Origin: an uncultured Halomicronema sp.
Lineage (GTDB): Bacteria; Cyanobacteriota; Cyanobacteriia; Phormidesmidales; Phormidesmidaceae
Reading direction: 5' to 3'
Assembly (NCBI GenBank): GCA_937899725.1
Contig: CALCCA010000097.1
Coordinates: 1-64,000, forward strand
DNA length: 64,000 nt
The translations under genes and the position numbers were made by a program. Of this stretch, positions 1 to 9,150 are shown in pieces (position 1 is the first letter of the stretch; every line of letters begins with the position of its first letter). The notes beneath the pieces are model-generated. The model had not been told where the DNA came from and made no database searches. It worked only from the letters and a program-made list of their open reading frames with translations.

Positions 1-29
1 GGCGTTAGATTAGCGGATAACTAATCGTC

Positions 30-54
30 CCGGTTGCTGTATTTCAGCAACCGG
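30..54. terminator. Hairpin 3' of the helicase gene
   Basis: A perfect 10-bp inverted repeat (CCGGTTGCTG / CAGCAACCGG) with a 5-base loop lies about 40 bases beyond the stop of the minus-strand helicase gene. Neither strand carries a clear run of T after it, although a short TTTT follows on the plus strand. It may end the helicase transcript or one entering from the left. Confidence 0.5.
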
Positions 55-92
55 CGCGATTTTGCAAAGCGTCTATCTACAGAGCACCGCAG

Positions 93-1436
93 CTATGCAC
101 GCTCGCGGCTTTCCCGAGCTGATGATGCTTTTTTAAGAACGGGAGGCGTTGTGGCATTTGGCCCCCGCTTCGAGCGCGAAGGACGGCTGCTGTAACCACT
201 ATCAGAGCGTCGTGACCCGCCACCACGAGAATAGCGGCCACCACCACCACTGCGCCCACGAGGCGGACGCTTGGCACCGGGGATCGGTTCTGGCGCGATC
301 GACGGATCGGGCTCATAGCCGGGAATCACTGTAGTCGGAATGTCCCGCTTGAGTAGGCGCTCAATGTTGCGGAGCAGATAATGCTCGTCAACGCAGACGA
401 GGGAGACGGCATCTCCTTCGTTGCCGGCTCGACCGGTACGGCCAATTCGGTGGACATAATCTTCGGCCACATTGGGCAGGTCAAAATTCACGACGTGGGG
501 TAGCTCATCGATGTCTAGGCCGCGAGCCGCAACATCGGTCGCCACCAAAACACGAACTTTGCCGCGCTTGAATGAGTCCAGAGCCCGCGCCCGCGCGCCC
601 TGGCTCTTGTTGCCGTGGATAGTGTCGGAGCTGAGGCCATCACTCTTTAGCTGTTCGGCCAAGCGGTTAGCACCGTGCTTAGTACGCGTGAAGACCAAGA
701 CACGCCGCCAGTTTTGGGCCCCGATCATGTGAGACAACAGCTCGCGTTTGCGATGCCGATCAACGGGGTGTACTACCTGGGTGACGTTCTCGGCGACGGC
801 ATTGGTTCGGGCAACCTCAATGACTTGGGGTGAGTCGAGCAGGTCGTCTGCCAATCGCTTGATTTGCCGCGAGAACGTCGCAGAGAAGAGCAGGGTCTGC
901 CGTTGTGGCGAAGTGTGCTCAATGATCTTACGAATGTCGTGGATAAAGCCCATGTCGAGCATGCGGTCAGCTTCGTCCAAAACCAACATATCGACGGCTG
1001 ATAAATCGACAGTGCCTTGACCCAAGTGGTCTAGCAAACGACCTGGTGTAGCTACCAATACGTCAACCCCTCGACGGAGACGACCGATTTGCGGCCCCAT
1101 TCTGACCCCGCCATAGACGGAGGCGACTCTCAGGGGCATGTATTTGCCGTAGGTTTTGATGCTGTTCTCGACTTGAGCTGCCAACTCACGGGTTGGCGTC
1201 AAAACCAGCGCTCGAATCTGACGATTGCGGGCTTGGGTACCGCTCGCTAAAAGATGAAGAATCGGCAAGGTGAAGCTGGCCGTTTTGCCGGTGCCAGTTT
1301 GCGCGCTGGCCAAGACGTCGTGCTTTGCTAAAACAGCAGGGATTGCTTCTGCTTGAATAGGCGTTGGTGACTCGTAACCTTCATCAGCGATCGCACGTAG
1401 CAGCTTGTCAGACAAGCCAAGAGATTCAAATGACAT
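93..1436 (-). CDS. DEAD-box ATP-dependent RNA helicase (RhlE-like)
   Basis: A 447-residue RNA helicase expected to unwind or remodel RNA in the cytoplasm using ATP. All canonical motifs are visible in order: Q motif (about residues 3-30), motif I AQTGTGKT (45-52), PTRELA, TPGR, motif II DEAD (154-157), SAT (185-187), [12 protein letters not shown] and HRIGRTGR. After the two RecA-like domains there is a basic Gly/Arg/Ser-rich tail (about 385-447), common in RhlE and CrhR-type helicases and probably an RNA-contact region. The ATG start is fixed by the conserved MSFESLGL opening. A 323-base gap lies upstream; cold-induced cyanobacterial helicases of this class often have long leaders, but nothing here proves that regulation. 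The assignment as a DEAD-box helicase is secure; the subfamily is less so. Confidence 0.95.
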   Translation of the reverse strand: MSFESLGLSDKLLRAIADEGYESPTPIQAEAIPAVLAKHDVLASAQTGTGKTASFTLPILHLLASGTQARNRQIRALVLTPTRELAAQVENSIKTYGKYMPLRVASVYGGVRMGPQIGRLRRGVDVLVATPGRLLDHLGQGTVDLSAVDMLVLDEADRMLDMGFIHDIRKIIEHTSPQRQTLLFSATFSRQIKRLADDLLDSPQVIEVARTNAVAENVTQVVHPVDRHRKRELLSHMIGAQNWRRVLVFTRTKHGANRLAEQLKSDGLSSDTIHGNKSQGARARALDSFKRGKVRVLVATDVAARGLDIDELPHVVNFDLPNVAEDYVHRIGRTGRAGNEGDAVSLVCVDEHYLLRNIERLLKRDIPTTVIPGYEPDPSIAPEPIPGAKRPPRGRSGGGGRYSRGGGSRRSDSGYSSRPSRSKRGPNATTPPVLKKASSARESRERA

Positions 1437-1759
1437 ACAGTGTGTAATTCCGGTGAGCGCCTACCCCAAGCAATAGATTGAGGCCAGTCTAGGCGATGTA
1501 TGGCTAAGACCCCATACGAATGGGGGTAAGAGGTGCAGACCAGAATGCACCCTATAGGAACCTATATTAACGTAATGTAACAATCTGCCAAGTGCTTACT
1601 CCAACTTTATCCAGACTCAGGAAGCCAAAGAGCTTAGTCTTAGATGGGTGAAACCCAATCCAGAGCAGGCGTCACATCTCTTCAGAACATCCAAGATCCG
1701 ACTTGACAGCTTGACAAGTTTAACACCAAATATTGCTTTCAGGGGCTGGGAGGCGATTT
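1437..1759. other. Intergenic stretch upstream of the helicase
   Basis: No gene is seen. The stretch should hold the helicase promoter and leader (minus strand). A small perfect hairpin CCCCAT-ACGA-ATGGGG lies at 1510-1525. AT-rich sequence around 1560-1580 could be a promoter, but no confident -10/-35 pair can be assigned. Confidence 0.4.
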
Positions 1760-2467
1760 CTAATCGTCATCAGTCACCAGTCCATGCTCCAAGGCATAGC
1801 GAACCAGTTCAGTTCGACTATTAGTGCCAGTTTTGCTAAACAGGCGGCTGACATATTTCTCGACGTTGCGGACGCTGGTTTCGAGTCGGCTGGCAATCTC
1901 TTTGTTCATCAAGCCCTCAGCGACCCGATTGAGTACGTCTTGCTCGCGGGGCGTAAAATCGATGCGAATCGGCGGAGGCGTTTTGGTGATGCCCCCTTTT
2001 TGGGTCAGCAACGCTTTGATCTCCTCAATCTGTTTAGCCATCGCGGCAATATCGGGCAGGTCGCCGCCGGTAGGCGTGCGGGATACCTGTCGGTCGATTA
2101 AGTTAGTGACGATCGCGACTAGCTCTTCAGGATCAAAGGGTTTAGAGAGATAGGCATCAACGCCGGCGCTATAGCCTTGAATGCGATCGCTGGTCATGCC
2201 TCTGGCAGTTAAAAAGACAACTGGTAAAGACTTGTAGCGCGGATCTTCACGAACCTGTTGGAGAAACTGATAGCCATCAACCTGGGGCATCATGATGTCA
2301 GAAATGAGCACGTCGGGCGTTGAAACCTGCAGTTTGTCCCACCCTTCAGAAGCGTTGCTCGCGGCTTCTACCGTAAAGCCACTGTCTTCGAGGTAGGCCT
2401 GCACGGCCTCTCGCAGACCTGCTTCGTCGTCCACTAAGAGGACTTTTCCCGTTGTTTCTTCACTCAT
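1760..2467 (-). CDS. LuxR-family response regulator (Ycf29-like)
   Basis: A 235-residue two-component response regulator. The N-terminal receiver (about 1-125) has the acidic pair DD (13-14), phospho-acceptor D57 in ISDIMMP, T87 in FLTARG and K109 in LSKPF, so it should be phosphorylatable. A linker leads to a C-terminal LuxR/NarL helix-turn-helix (about 170-230, starting TPREQDVLNRVAEG), which would bind DNA. This layout matches the cyanobacterial/plastid Ycf29-type regulators. No histidine kinase is adjacent, so the partner is an orphan elsewhere. The ATG start is followed directly by the receiver fold. Target genes cannot be inferred from the window. Confidence 0.9.
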   Translation of the reverse strand: MSEETTGKVLLVDDEAGLREAVQAYLEDSGFTVEAASNASEGWDKLQVSTPDVLISDIMMPQVDGYQFLQQVREDPRYKSLPVVFLTARGMTSDRIQGYSAGVDAYLSKPFDPEELVAIVTNLIDRQVSRTPTGGDLPDIAAMAKQIEEIKALLTQKGGITKTPPPIRIDFTPREQDVLNRVAEGLMNKEIASRLETSVRNVEKYVSRLFSKTGTNSRTELVRYALEHGLVTDDD

Positions 2468-2708
2468 GACCCAAACCTATACGCCGCTTTTCCTTCAATT
2501 ACTGTAGCGCCAACTGTCCGCCACCCCTCATTCCGTATTGCGCACAGAAATGTGACCCCGGTTGCGACTCAAAAAGTGACTCTTCAGGATGATCCCAGTC
2601 GTACGAAGACTCTCAAAGACCAGATGATGAAGCCAGATGATTTGATAGTCTACTGCCAGATCCTCAGGCAGGCTCTGAGGCGATCGCGGCGTTAATTCAA
2701 AGGGGTGT

Positions 2709-3332
2709 ATGGAGTTAAGCGAACAGTTTAGGCAGCTGAGTCAATGTTTGGCAGGCGTTTTTCAAAACCGTGAGCAGGCCTTGGCCGATCCGGTTTGGTT
2801 CGTGCATTTCAAGCTTTGGAGCTATCCGATTCCTCTGTTTGCTGAAGACAGCGCCACCTTTTTTCTGGAGCAGGTCAGTGCCACCTATGCACAACCGCCC
2901 TATCGTCAGCGCATATTACGGGTGCAGGCAACGGCAGACGCTCTCACCGCCGAATATTACGCTCTAAAGGAACGGCTGGCGTGGCAAGGGGCAACCCAGT
3001 CTCCAGAACGGTTAAAGACCTTGACCCCAGAACATCTACAACCTTTGTCAGGTAGCCGGTTGCCTATTACTGTCTACGCCGAGGGCAGCACCACTCGGTT
3101 TGAAGCGCGGCAGCAAGCCAACGAACTTTGCCAATTTGACGTGAATGGTGAAGTGAAATTAGTCAAACTGGCCTTTGACGCTATTGCCCCAGCCCCGTCG
3201 AGTACTGCCAGCGCCGCATTCTGGATGTATGACAAAGGGATTGATCCCGCAACGGGAAAAGCCACCTGGGGAGCCAAGAACGGCCCCTTTAATCTGGTCA
3301 AGATACAAGATTTCAGCGCTACCCTCTCGTGA
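2709..3332 (+). CDS. cpcT: CpcT/CpeT-family phycobiliprotein lyase
   Basis: A 207-residue protein of the CpcT/CpeT (T-type) lyase family. T-type lyases attach phycocyanobilin to the Cys near position 153 of phycocyanin or phycoerythrocyanin beta subunits during phycobilisome assembly. The family hallmarks seen are FVHFKLWSYPIPLF near residues 29-42, FFLEQV, YRQRILRV, YYALKE, a Cys in NELCQFDV and the closing MYDKGIDP...WGAKNGPF block. The length is normal for the family. The ATG at 2709 follows an AGGGG ribosome-binding site. No phycobiliprotein structural genes are nearby, which is usual for lyase genes. The family is secure; CpcT rather than CpeT is inferred. Confidence 0.85.
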   Translation: MELSEQFRQLSQCLAGVFQNREQALADPVWFVHFKLWSYPIPLFAEDSATFFLEQVSATYAQPPYRQRILRVQATADALTAEYYALKERLAWQGATQSPERLKTLTPEHLQPLSGSRLPITVYAEGSTTRFEARQQANELCQFDVNGEVKLVKLAFDAIAPAPSSTASAAFWMYDKGIDPATGKATWGAKNGPFNLVKIQDFSATLS

Positions 3333-3382
3333 TAAATGTGCTCCGAAAATATAGTAAAGGTTGGCCTTGGCGTTAACGCACT

Positions 3383-3874
3383 CTATTGATCCGGTTCACC
3401 CAGCTGAATTAAGGGTTGGCAAAGGACCGGAAAATTCATCGAGTTGGCAATAAAGCAGAAATGATGCGCTTGCTCGTGCAGTTGTTCGGCTTGTTGGATG
3501 TCACTACTGGGGGGAACTGTCACCACTGGTTTGAGTACAACTTCAGAAAATCTGCCGCTACCATCTTCGGTCTCTCCCATCGTCCCCACTGCCCGATCAA
3601 CATAGTGAGTGACGACAATGGAGGCTGCAGAGCAGAGATGCAGGTACCAGAGCATGTGGCAAGCTGAGAGTGAAGCTACTAATAATTCCTCAGGATTGTA
3701 CTGGGTTTTATCGCCTCGGAAAGCTGGGTCAGATGACCCGAGAATTAAGGGCTTGCCTGCAACTGAAATTTCATGTGATCGCGCATAACTTCGGTAGCTG
3801 GCAGTTCCCTGACCCCGATTGCCAGTCCATAAAATATGAGTTTCGTAATGATGAGTCTGAGGTTTTTTAGTCAC
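3383..3874 (-). CDS. OsmC-family protein (putative peroxide reductase)
   Basis: An OsmC/Ohr-superfamily protein of about 163 residues. Family members are thiol peroxidases acting on organic hydroperoxides through two Cys. Both are visible: one in LSACHMLWYLHL and one in HHFCFIANS, and the conserved NPEELLVASLSACH block is intact. The frame stays open upstream to 3937, but that extension is Ser/Ala/Arg-rich and unlike the family. I prefer the GTG at 3874, which begins TKKPQTHHYETHILWTG. The gene is convergent with cpcT, with about 50 bases between the stops. The substrate is unknown. It may be a general oxidative-stress protein. Confidence 0.85.
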   Translation of the reverse strand: MTKKPQTHHYETHILWTGNRGQGTASYRSYARSHEISVAGKPLILGSSDPAFRGDKTQYNPEELLVASLSACHMLWYLHLCSAASIVVTHYVDRAVGTMGETEDGSGRFSEVVLKPVVTVPPSSDIQQAEQLHEQAHHFCFIANSMNFPVLCQPLIQLGEPDQ

Positions 3875-4315
3875 CGCGTCTTGCCTGCTAGCTGGGGCTT
3901 GCCGAACAACTGAGAAGGGTAGATTCTTGGCGATCAATTCAGCCTGTGGCGAGTGGCGATCTCAGCAAGTTTGCCGGTTATTGAAAGCAAGAGCCTGGTT
4001 GGTGAGATTTTCGGTTAGCCTCAAGTCGAGGTGGCCGTAAGCCACTGAAGATCTGCAAATATTGGCTATTGGCATGCCCCTCATATGAACAAGGGAGCGT
4101 GGTCAGAATTTTGGGTTGATGGCCTTGAGACGTCAAGCAGTCGCTGGCTATGTTAATGCGCTTCGGGGTCGTGAGTCGACCGACTTAATTACCAGAGCCA
4201 TCCATTCGCTGGTCACAGCAATTGGCTGCGCAGTGCAGTTGGCTTTAGGTACGCGAGGATGAGCGTCAAAACACTATGCTTTATCTTTGCAAGGAACCGG
4301 TCCGCGACTCAACGA
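3875..4315. other. Intergenic, no gene seen
   Basis: About 440 bases between the OsmC gene and the STAS gene. Short open frames exist, but none has a convincing start, ribosome site or protein-like composition. It should contain the OsmC promoter on the minus strand. Confidence 0.4.
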
Positions 4316-4675
4316 TTAGCTGGCAACCTGCTTAGGTGAACCCTGCAGCGCTTCTTCTTCTGTATCGTAAATCTCGAAGACTGAGTCCATCATGGTGACT
4401 TCAAAAACCAGCTTGGCTTCGGGATGGACACTGCAAATCCGGAAGCTCCCTTGAACCTTGTCCGCATCGCGCATGCCTGCGACCAGAGACGTCAAACCAG
4501 AGCTATCGATGAAATTGACCTGGCTGAGGTTGATCACCAGATGAGGGCTGAGTCGCGATATACAGTCTTGAAGATTAAGCCGAAACTGCCAAGCCGTCGT
4601 GATATCTAGACGCCCAGTGGGTGTGATCACGATAACTTGTCTACCATCGTCGGCGCTGTATGTTTTCTGATCCAT
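4316..4675 (-). CDS. STAS-domain protein (anti-sigma factor antagonist-like)
   Basis: A single-domain STAS protein of about 119 residues. The fold signature is clear: VITPTGRLDITTAW, then LVINLSQVNFIDSSGLTSLVAGM with the DSSGL loop whose Ser is the usual phosphorylation site in SpoIIAA-type anti-anti-sigma factors. Such proteins relay a phosphatase or kinase signal to a binding partner. No partner anti-sigma kinase or PP2C phosphatase is adjacent. I prefer the ATG at 4675 because GGAGGT lies upstream of it and the STAS fold starts soon after. A GTG at 4708 would add 11 residues. A second STAS domain occurs in the fusion gene at 46051. Confidence 0.87.
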   Translation of the reverse strand: MDQKTYSADDGRQVIVITPTGRLDITTAWQFRLNLQDCISRLSPHLVINLSQVNFIDSSGLTSLVAGMRDADKVQGSFRICSVHPEAKLVFEVTMMDSVFEIYDTEEEALQGSPKQVAS

Positions 4676-5326
4676 GCTTCTAGGGGAGACCTCCGCCTTA
4701 AGATTCACCTTTGCGGATTCAATCTAACAGGCGATGCTGATCCTTAAATATATGTTTGAGTTTGCCTCAGTGCTCAAAGCACCTTGGCGATGCTCTATCT
4801 CGAATTGATTCAGGCATCAATTGTGCATAATCCGACATTTCGAAGAGCACCGATGCGCTACTGCTATCACAGGCCTGAGCGTACTTATGATACCCAGACT
4901 TATCAGCAATATCGTGGCGCAGTCTGATCCCAAACGTCACCGTCCTTTCAGCGATCGCTATTCGTAGCATCACACTAGCGCATTACTAGCTCAATCGACG
5001 TTAAACGCGATACTTTAGAGCCCAACTGCATTGATGAAGAGTCTTAATATTCAAGTCGGACTGTCAGAGACGGCTCGTTTTTTGATTGGGTCACCCTGCC
5101 CATGCAAGTGAAGCGGTTACACAGGGCAAACGCCTCTGCTTCATAATTTTTCAGCGCTTGTCAGCATTGACGATTGAAAAGCTTGGCTATAAACAAATGC
5201 CCAATTTGAGTGTCTGATTGTAAACGACTGTTTCATTAAGGTTACATCCTGGATGTTCTGTCGGAGGGAACCAAAACCCCGTGATACGATGCGTTTCGTA
5301 GATTTGAACGATCTGGAGAAAAGCTC
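4676..5326. other. Intergenic region upstream of chlP
   Basis: About 650 bases. The frames here give poor protein-like translations, including a 68-codon minus-strand frame at 4767-4973. The final 100-150 bases should hold the chlP promoter and leader. A GGAG ribosome site ends about 10 bases before the chlP TTG start. No riboswitch-like structure was recognised. Confidence 0.4.
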
Positions 5327-6562
5327 TTGACACTGCGAGTTGCCGTTGTCGGAGGCGGGCCAGCGGGCTCCTCTGCTGCTGAAACCTTGGCCGAAGCTGG
5401 AATCGAAACGTATTTGCTGGAGCGCAAGCTAGATAATGCTAAGCCTTGCGGTGGGGCAATTCCGCTCTGCATGGTCGAAGAATTTGACCTGCCCCCCGAA
5501 ATTATTGATCGTCGCGTCCGCAAGATGAAGATGATCTCGCCGTCTGATATCGAAGTGAATATCGGCAGCACTCTCAAAGATGATGAATATATCGGCATGT
5601 GTCGCCGAGAAGTCTTAGATGGCTTTTTGCGCGATCGCGCTGAGAAATCTGGTGCCAAGCTCATCAACGGCACGATGCATAAGCTAGAGCTGCCTCAGGC
5701 CAGTGGTGAGCCCTACACCCTCCACTACACTGAGCATCGGCCCGATGGACTAGTTGGCGACGGCAAGAAGCTGCAGGTTGATCTGGTAATTGGGGCTGAT
5801 GGGGCGAACTCTCGTGTCGCCAAAGCAATTGACGCGGGTGACTACAACTATGCGATCGCGTTTCAAGAGCGTATCCGCATCCCCGATGACAAGATGGCCT
5901 ATTACGAAGAACTCGCCGAGATGTATGTTGGCAACGACGTCTCTCCCGACTTCTACGCCTGGGTTTTCCCGAAGTATGACCACGTAGCGGTTGGTACCGG
6001 CACCATGCGAGTCAACCAGGCCAAAATCAAATCACTGCAGGCCGGTATTCGCAAGCGGGCAGCCAAGCGCATTGAGGGTGGCGAAATCATCAAAGTTGAG
6101 GCCCACCCGATTCCTGAGCATCCGCGTCCGCGGCGGGTTGTGGGTCGAGTCGCCCTAGTTGGCGACGCGGCGGGTACGGTGACTAAGTCTTCGGGAGAAG
6201 GCATTTACTTCGCCGCTAAGTCTGGCCGCATGTGTGCCGAAGCCGTGGTGGAATTTTCCCGCGCGGGTCAGCAAGTACCTACCGAAGCCGATCTCAAGGT
6301 TTACATCAAGCGCTGGGATCAGCAATATGGCATCACTTACCTGGTGCTGGATCTATTGCAGCGAGTGTTTTACCGCAGTGATGCTTCGCGTGAAGCGTTT
6401 GTTGAAATGTGCGCCGATATGGATGTCCAGAAGCTCACGTTTGACAGCTATCTGTACAAGACGGTCGTACCGGCTAACCCTGTGACACAGCTCAAGATTA
6501 CGGCAAAAACAGTGGGTAGTTTGCTGCGGGGCAACGCGTTATCGCCCACCCGTTCTTGGTAA
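5327..6562 (+). CDS. chlP: Geranylgeranyl reductase ChlP
   Basis: A 411-residue FAD-dependent geranylgeranyl diphosphate/chlorophyll reductase. It reduces three double bonds of the geranylgeranyl chain to phytyl for chlorophyll a, tocopherol and phylloquinone synthesis. The N-terminal dinucleotide-binding motif VVGGGPAGSSAAE begins at about residue 6. The family blocks KPCGGAIP, CRREVLDGFLRDRA, VIGADGANSRVAKA and GDAAGTVTKSSGEGIYFA are all present. The start is TTG: no in-frame ATG precedes it, GGAG is suitably placed, and homologues begin at this point. A strong terminator follows 34 bases after the stop. It is monocistronic and highly confident. Confidence 0.96.
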   Translation: MTLRVAVVGGGPAGSSAAETLAEAGIETYLLERKLDNAKPCGGAIPLCMVEEFDLPPEIIDRRVRKMKMISPSDIEVNIGSTLKDDEYIGMCRREVLDGFLRDRAEKSGAKLINGTMHKLELPQASGEPYTLHYTEHRPDGLVGDGKKLQVDLVIGADGANSRVAKAIDAGDYNYAIAFQERIRIPDDKMAYYEELAEMYVGNDVSPDFYAWVFPKYDHVAVGTGTMRVNQAKIKSLQAGIRKRAAKRIEGGEIIKVEAHPIPEHPRPRRVVGRVALVGDAAGTVTKSSGEGIYFAAKSGRMCAEAVVEFSRAGQQVPTEADLKVYIKRWDQQYGITYLVLDLLQRVFYRSDASREAFVEMCADMDVQKLTFDSYLYKTVVPANPVTQLKITAKTVGSLLRGNALSPTRSW

Positions 6563-6595
6563 TCTCCTGTTCTAAACCTTGACACACTCCCCAAA

Positions 6596-6628
6596 CCGTG
6601 GCGAAATTACTTTCGCCACGGCTTTTTT
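6596..6628 (+). terminator. Rho-independent terminator of chlP
   Basis: A perfect 11-bp stem (CCGTGGCGAAA / TTTCGCCACGG) with a TTAC loop is followed by C and six T. It lies 34 bases after the chlP stop. Confidence 0.93.
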
Positions 6629-6797
6629 GTGCCTTGTCTAGGGAGGCGTAAGTGATTTGAAAATGCTGTTGGGTATGAAGGCGGCGATATCGATGACTCC
6701 CTGTGCTACCTAGAAGCGTCGGATTGCCCAGAGACTAAAAATGAGGATCGAGAATCACCGCTAAAATAGCTATAGCCGCAGTCATTACCACCTTGTT

Positions 6798-7553
6798 ATG
6801 GTTGTCTATTACGACCCCAAATCCTGCTTGCCCTCTTCTGCTGAGCTACCTGACTCAGATGATAAGCCCGTGGATAACGAGCTCCAAAACCTGATTCCTA
6901 ACTTGCTAGACGGGGTTCTAGCGATGATCTGGCCAGAACGGCTCGACTGGTTTTTTGGCGTTGATATGGGGATTTACTTTGATCCAAAACAGTCTGCGGT
7001 CGTTCCCGATGGGTTTTTGAGCTTGGGGGTTGAGCGGTTTATTGGTGAGCAGGGGCGTTTGAGCTACGTCCTGTGGGAAGAAGACAACATCGTGCCCACC
7101 CTGGCTTTAGAAGTCGTTTCTAAAACCTACGGCGGAGAGTATGAGCGCAAGCGCGAACGCTATGCCGATTTGGGTATTCGCTACTATGCGGTCTATCTGC
7201 CAAATCCGAGCCGTCGACGTAAGCGATTGCCCTTAGAAGTTTATCGTTTGGAAAATGGCGAGTATCAATTGTTGGGCGGTGACACCCCCGTTTGGCTACC
7301 AGAAATTGGTCTGAGTTTGGGCCGCGCCAGGGGCACTTATTTAGGTCGAGAGCGAGAATGGCTGTATTGGTATGACGAAGCGGGCAATCGGTTGCTAACA
7401 CCTGAGGAGAGAGCTACCCAGGCACAGGAGAGAGCTACTCAGGCACAGGAGAGAGCTACTCAGGCACAGGAGAGAGCTACTCAGGTGCAGGAACAGGCTG
7501 AAAAGTTAGCGGCGAAATTGCGATCGCTGGGTATTGATCCAGACACGGTGTAA
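6798..7553 (+). CDS. Uma2-family (DUF820) PD-(D/E)XK protein with a heptapeptide-repeat tail
   Basis: A 251-residue Uma2/DUF820 protein, a family greatly expanded in cyanobacteria with a predicted PD-(D/E)XK nuclease fold and no firmly established role. The motif residues are visible: PD in VVPDGFLSLG, E in LALEVVSKTYGGEYERKR and the downstream Lys/Arg cluster, then the RYYAVYLPN block. After the domain, residues 204-231 are four copies of the heptad ERATQAQ, encoded by a near-perfect 21-bp tandem repeat and likely to form a coiled coil. The ATG at 6798 fits the family start. The nuclease activity is inferred from fold similarity only. Confidence 0.88.
   Translation: MVVYYDPKSCLPSSAELPDSDDKPVDNELQNLIPNLLDGVLAMIWPERLDWFFGVDMGIYFDPKQSAVVPDGFLSLGVERFIGEQGRLSYVLWEEDNIVPTLALEVVSKTYGGEYERKRERYADLGIRYYAVYLPNPSRRRKRLPLEVYRLENGEYQLLGGDTPVWLPEIGLSLGRARGTYLGREREWLYWYDEAGNRLLTPEERATQAQERATQAQERATQAQERATQVQEQAEKLAAKLRSLGIDPDTV
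7407..7490 (+). repeat. 21-bp coding tandem repeat (4 units)
   Basis: Four in-frame 21-bp units encode ERATQAQ (the last unit ERATQVQ). Units 2 and 3 are identical; units 1 and 4 each differ by one base. Variable copy number by slippage is likely. Similar charged heptads at the C-terminus of Uma2 proteins are common in cyanobacteria. Confidence 0.95.
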
Positions 7554-7715
7554 GGTGATCGCGCCGGTCAGCCACGCGACAAGAGCGCGTTACCGCTTCT
7601 CCTCCAAAGACATTCTCAATCAAGCGTGGCAAATTCTTTGCCATCAGAGTGGCAGAAAACTGTCAGGAGCTTGTCGGAAATCTGTAGCGGCAACCGCCCT
7701 CAACAGCCGTACAGT

Positions 7716-8420
7716 ATGGAGAATAAGACTATCCGCACATTGACGGAGCCCAGTGGCTTGGCTATCGAGATCTCAAAACATACCGAACTCTTGCGCTGGT
7801 GGCATCAATACCAAGCCCAACTGCTCAATCAGGAAACGGATTTTGTGCGTAATGGTTTACTACAGGAAATTATCGCGCAACGCCGTCGCTTAGAGGTGGC
7901 CTGTCATACTTACCCGGCCAGTCAGCCGTGCGATTGTCATACGCGATTAGCCGAGATGCAGCGGCTGTATGAGTTAGTCGAAGATTTTTGTGATCGTCTG
8001 GAATCACCCTACCAGCAAGACTCGCTGCCTTTGGCTCTGCAGTGTCTGCTGCAACCGTGGGTGAGGCCCTTAAACCTGGCGACTCACCTAGCCCCCACTT
8101 GGGGGGCTGAACCGATTGAACAAACTCGGCTATTACTGCTATTGACCAAGACTCTGTTGAATACCCTAAACGAGATTGACCGGCGCCCGCTCAAAACGCT
8201 ATGCACTTTGGTCGATAACGATGGCCGCAAGCAGTTTTGGGTGCAGGCCGAGTATGAATCACCTTTAGCACTGACTTTCGCTAACCCCATTGAGCAAGCG
8301 CTGCAGCCCTTTTTAGACACCTTTCGGCTGTTGGCCCAGGCCGACTGTGACCAGATGTTTCAGACCCATCAGTTCTCTTTAAAACTCAGTTGGCGATCGC
8401 CAGCGCTAGCCCCGTCTTGA
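7716..8420 (+). CDS. Unknown protein upstream of a response regulator; possible degenerate kinase-like ATPase fold
   Basis: I do not recognise this family. The frame is open from 7626, but the ATG at 7716 (MENKTIRTLTEPSG) gives a cleaner 234-residue protein. It is mostly helical, with a CDCHTRLAEMQRLYELVEDFCDRLE segment in the middle. The second half (EQTRLLLLLTKTLLNTLNE, then LCTLVDNDGRKQFWV, ending QFSLKLSW) loosely resembles the N-box, a strand pair and the last strand of a histidine-kinase ATPase domain without the Gly-rich boxes; that is an impression only. The response regulator starts 28 bases downstream and a CHASE2 kinase follows, so a signalling role is inferred from the neighbourhood. 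Confidence 0.6.
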   Translation: MENKTIRTLTEPSGLAIEISKHTELLRWWHQYQAQLLNQETDFVRNGLLQEIIAQRRRLEVACHTYPASQPCDCHTRLAEMQRLYELVEDFCDRLESPYQQDSLPLALQCLLQPWVRPLNLATHLAPTWGAEPIEQTRLLLLLTKTLLNTLNEIDRRPLKTLCTLVDNDGRKQFWVQAEYESPLALTFANPIEQALQPFLDTFRLLAQADCDQMFQTHQFSLKLSWRSPALAPS

Positions 8421-8448
8421 CCTCTGTCGTAACCGCTGATCCCCCACT

Positions 8449-9111
8449 ATGACGTCCCCCAGTCCTACCCTAAAGCTTCTCGTTGTGGATGATCACGAAG
8501 CCGTTTTGGGCGGCACTGTGATGACCTTAGAAAAGACCTATCCAACGGCTGCCATCCGGACGGCCACGACCGTGGAGTCAGCGCAAACGGAGTTGTCCTA
8601 TGGCGCGCCTGATTTGCTGATGATGGATCTCTCGATTCCCACCGCGCCGGGAGCAACCTCAGAGATTGAGGCCGGGATTGAGCTGCTGCGATCGCTGCTT
8701 GAGCGCTATCCAGAGCTCAACATCGTGGTGCAGAGCGCTCACGTGCGCTCGCTGGTGCGCCTCAAGCCGGCGATTGACAGCCATCAGGCGGGGTTTACCA
8801 TCGCCGACAAAAACTTGCCCATGCAGGAAATGTTGACCAAGGTTGACTGGGCCTTAAAGGGACTGATCTATACTCCCCGCGACATGCGCGCCGGAATTGA
8901 GGTGAAACCCGAATGGCTAGAGGTGTTGCGACTCGCCTTCAAAGAAGGGCTGCAAGATAAGGCGATTGCCGAAGAAATGAACGTTGCTGAGCGCACCGTG
9001 CGTCACTATTGGACGAAGGTACAAGATGCCCTGGAAGTGTATCCTGAAGCGGGCAAAAACATTCGGATTCAAACCGAAATTCAGGCCCGTGAGGAAGGGC
9101 TGATCGACTGA
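8449..9111 (+). CDS. NarL/LuxR-type response regulator
   Basis: A 220-residue response regulator. The receiver starts LKLLVVDDHEAVLGG, with the phospho-acceptor Asp in LMMDLSIP, Ser in VVQSAH and Lys in IADKNLP. The region after the Asp is long and unusual (TAPGATSEIEAGIELL). The C-terminal part (about 155-205) carries a LuxR-like helix-turn-helix: LEVLRLAFKEGLQDKAIAEEM then VAERTVRHYWTKVQDAL. The sensor kinase starts 39 bases downstream on the same strand, so the two form a probable two-component pair. The ATG at 8449 opens directly into the receiver. Confidence 0.9.
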   Translation: MTSPSPTLKLLVVDDHEAVLGGTVMTLEKTYPTAAIRTATTVESAQTELSYGAPDLLMMDLSIPTAPGATSEIEAGIELLRSLLERYPELNIVVQSAHVRSLVRLKPAIDSHQAGFTIADKNLPMQEMLTKVDWALKGLIYTPRDMRAGIEVKPEWLEVLRLAFKEGLQDKAIAEEMNVAERTVRHYWTKVQDALEVYPEAGKNIRIQTEIQAREEGLID

Positions 9112-9150
9112 TGCCCCTGGCCTTGATCTCTGCAGTTTGGAGAGTCGCTG

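Noticed and set aside
4767-4973. 68-codon minus-strand frame upstream of chlP
   Set aside because: Odd composition (Ser/Cys/His-rich end), no ribosome site and no homologue recalled.
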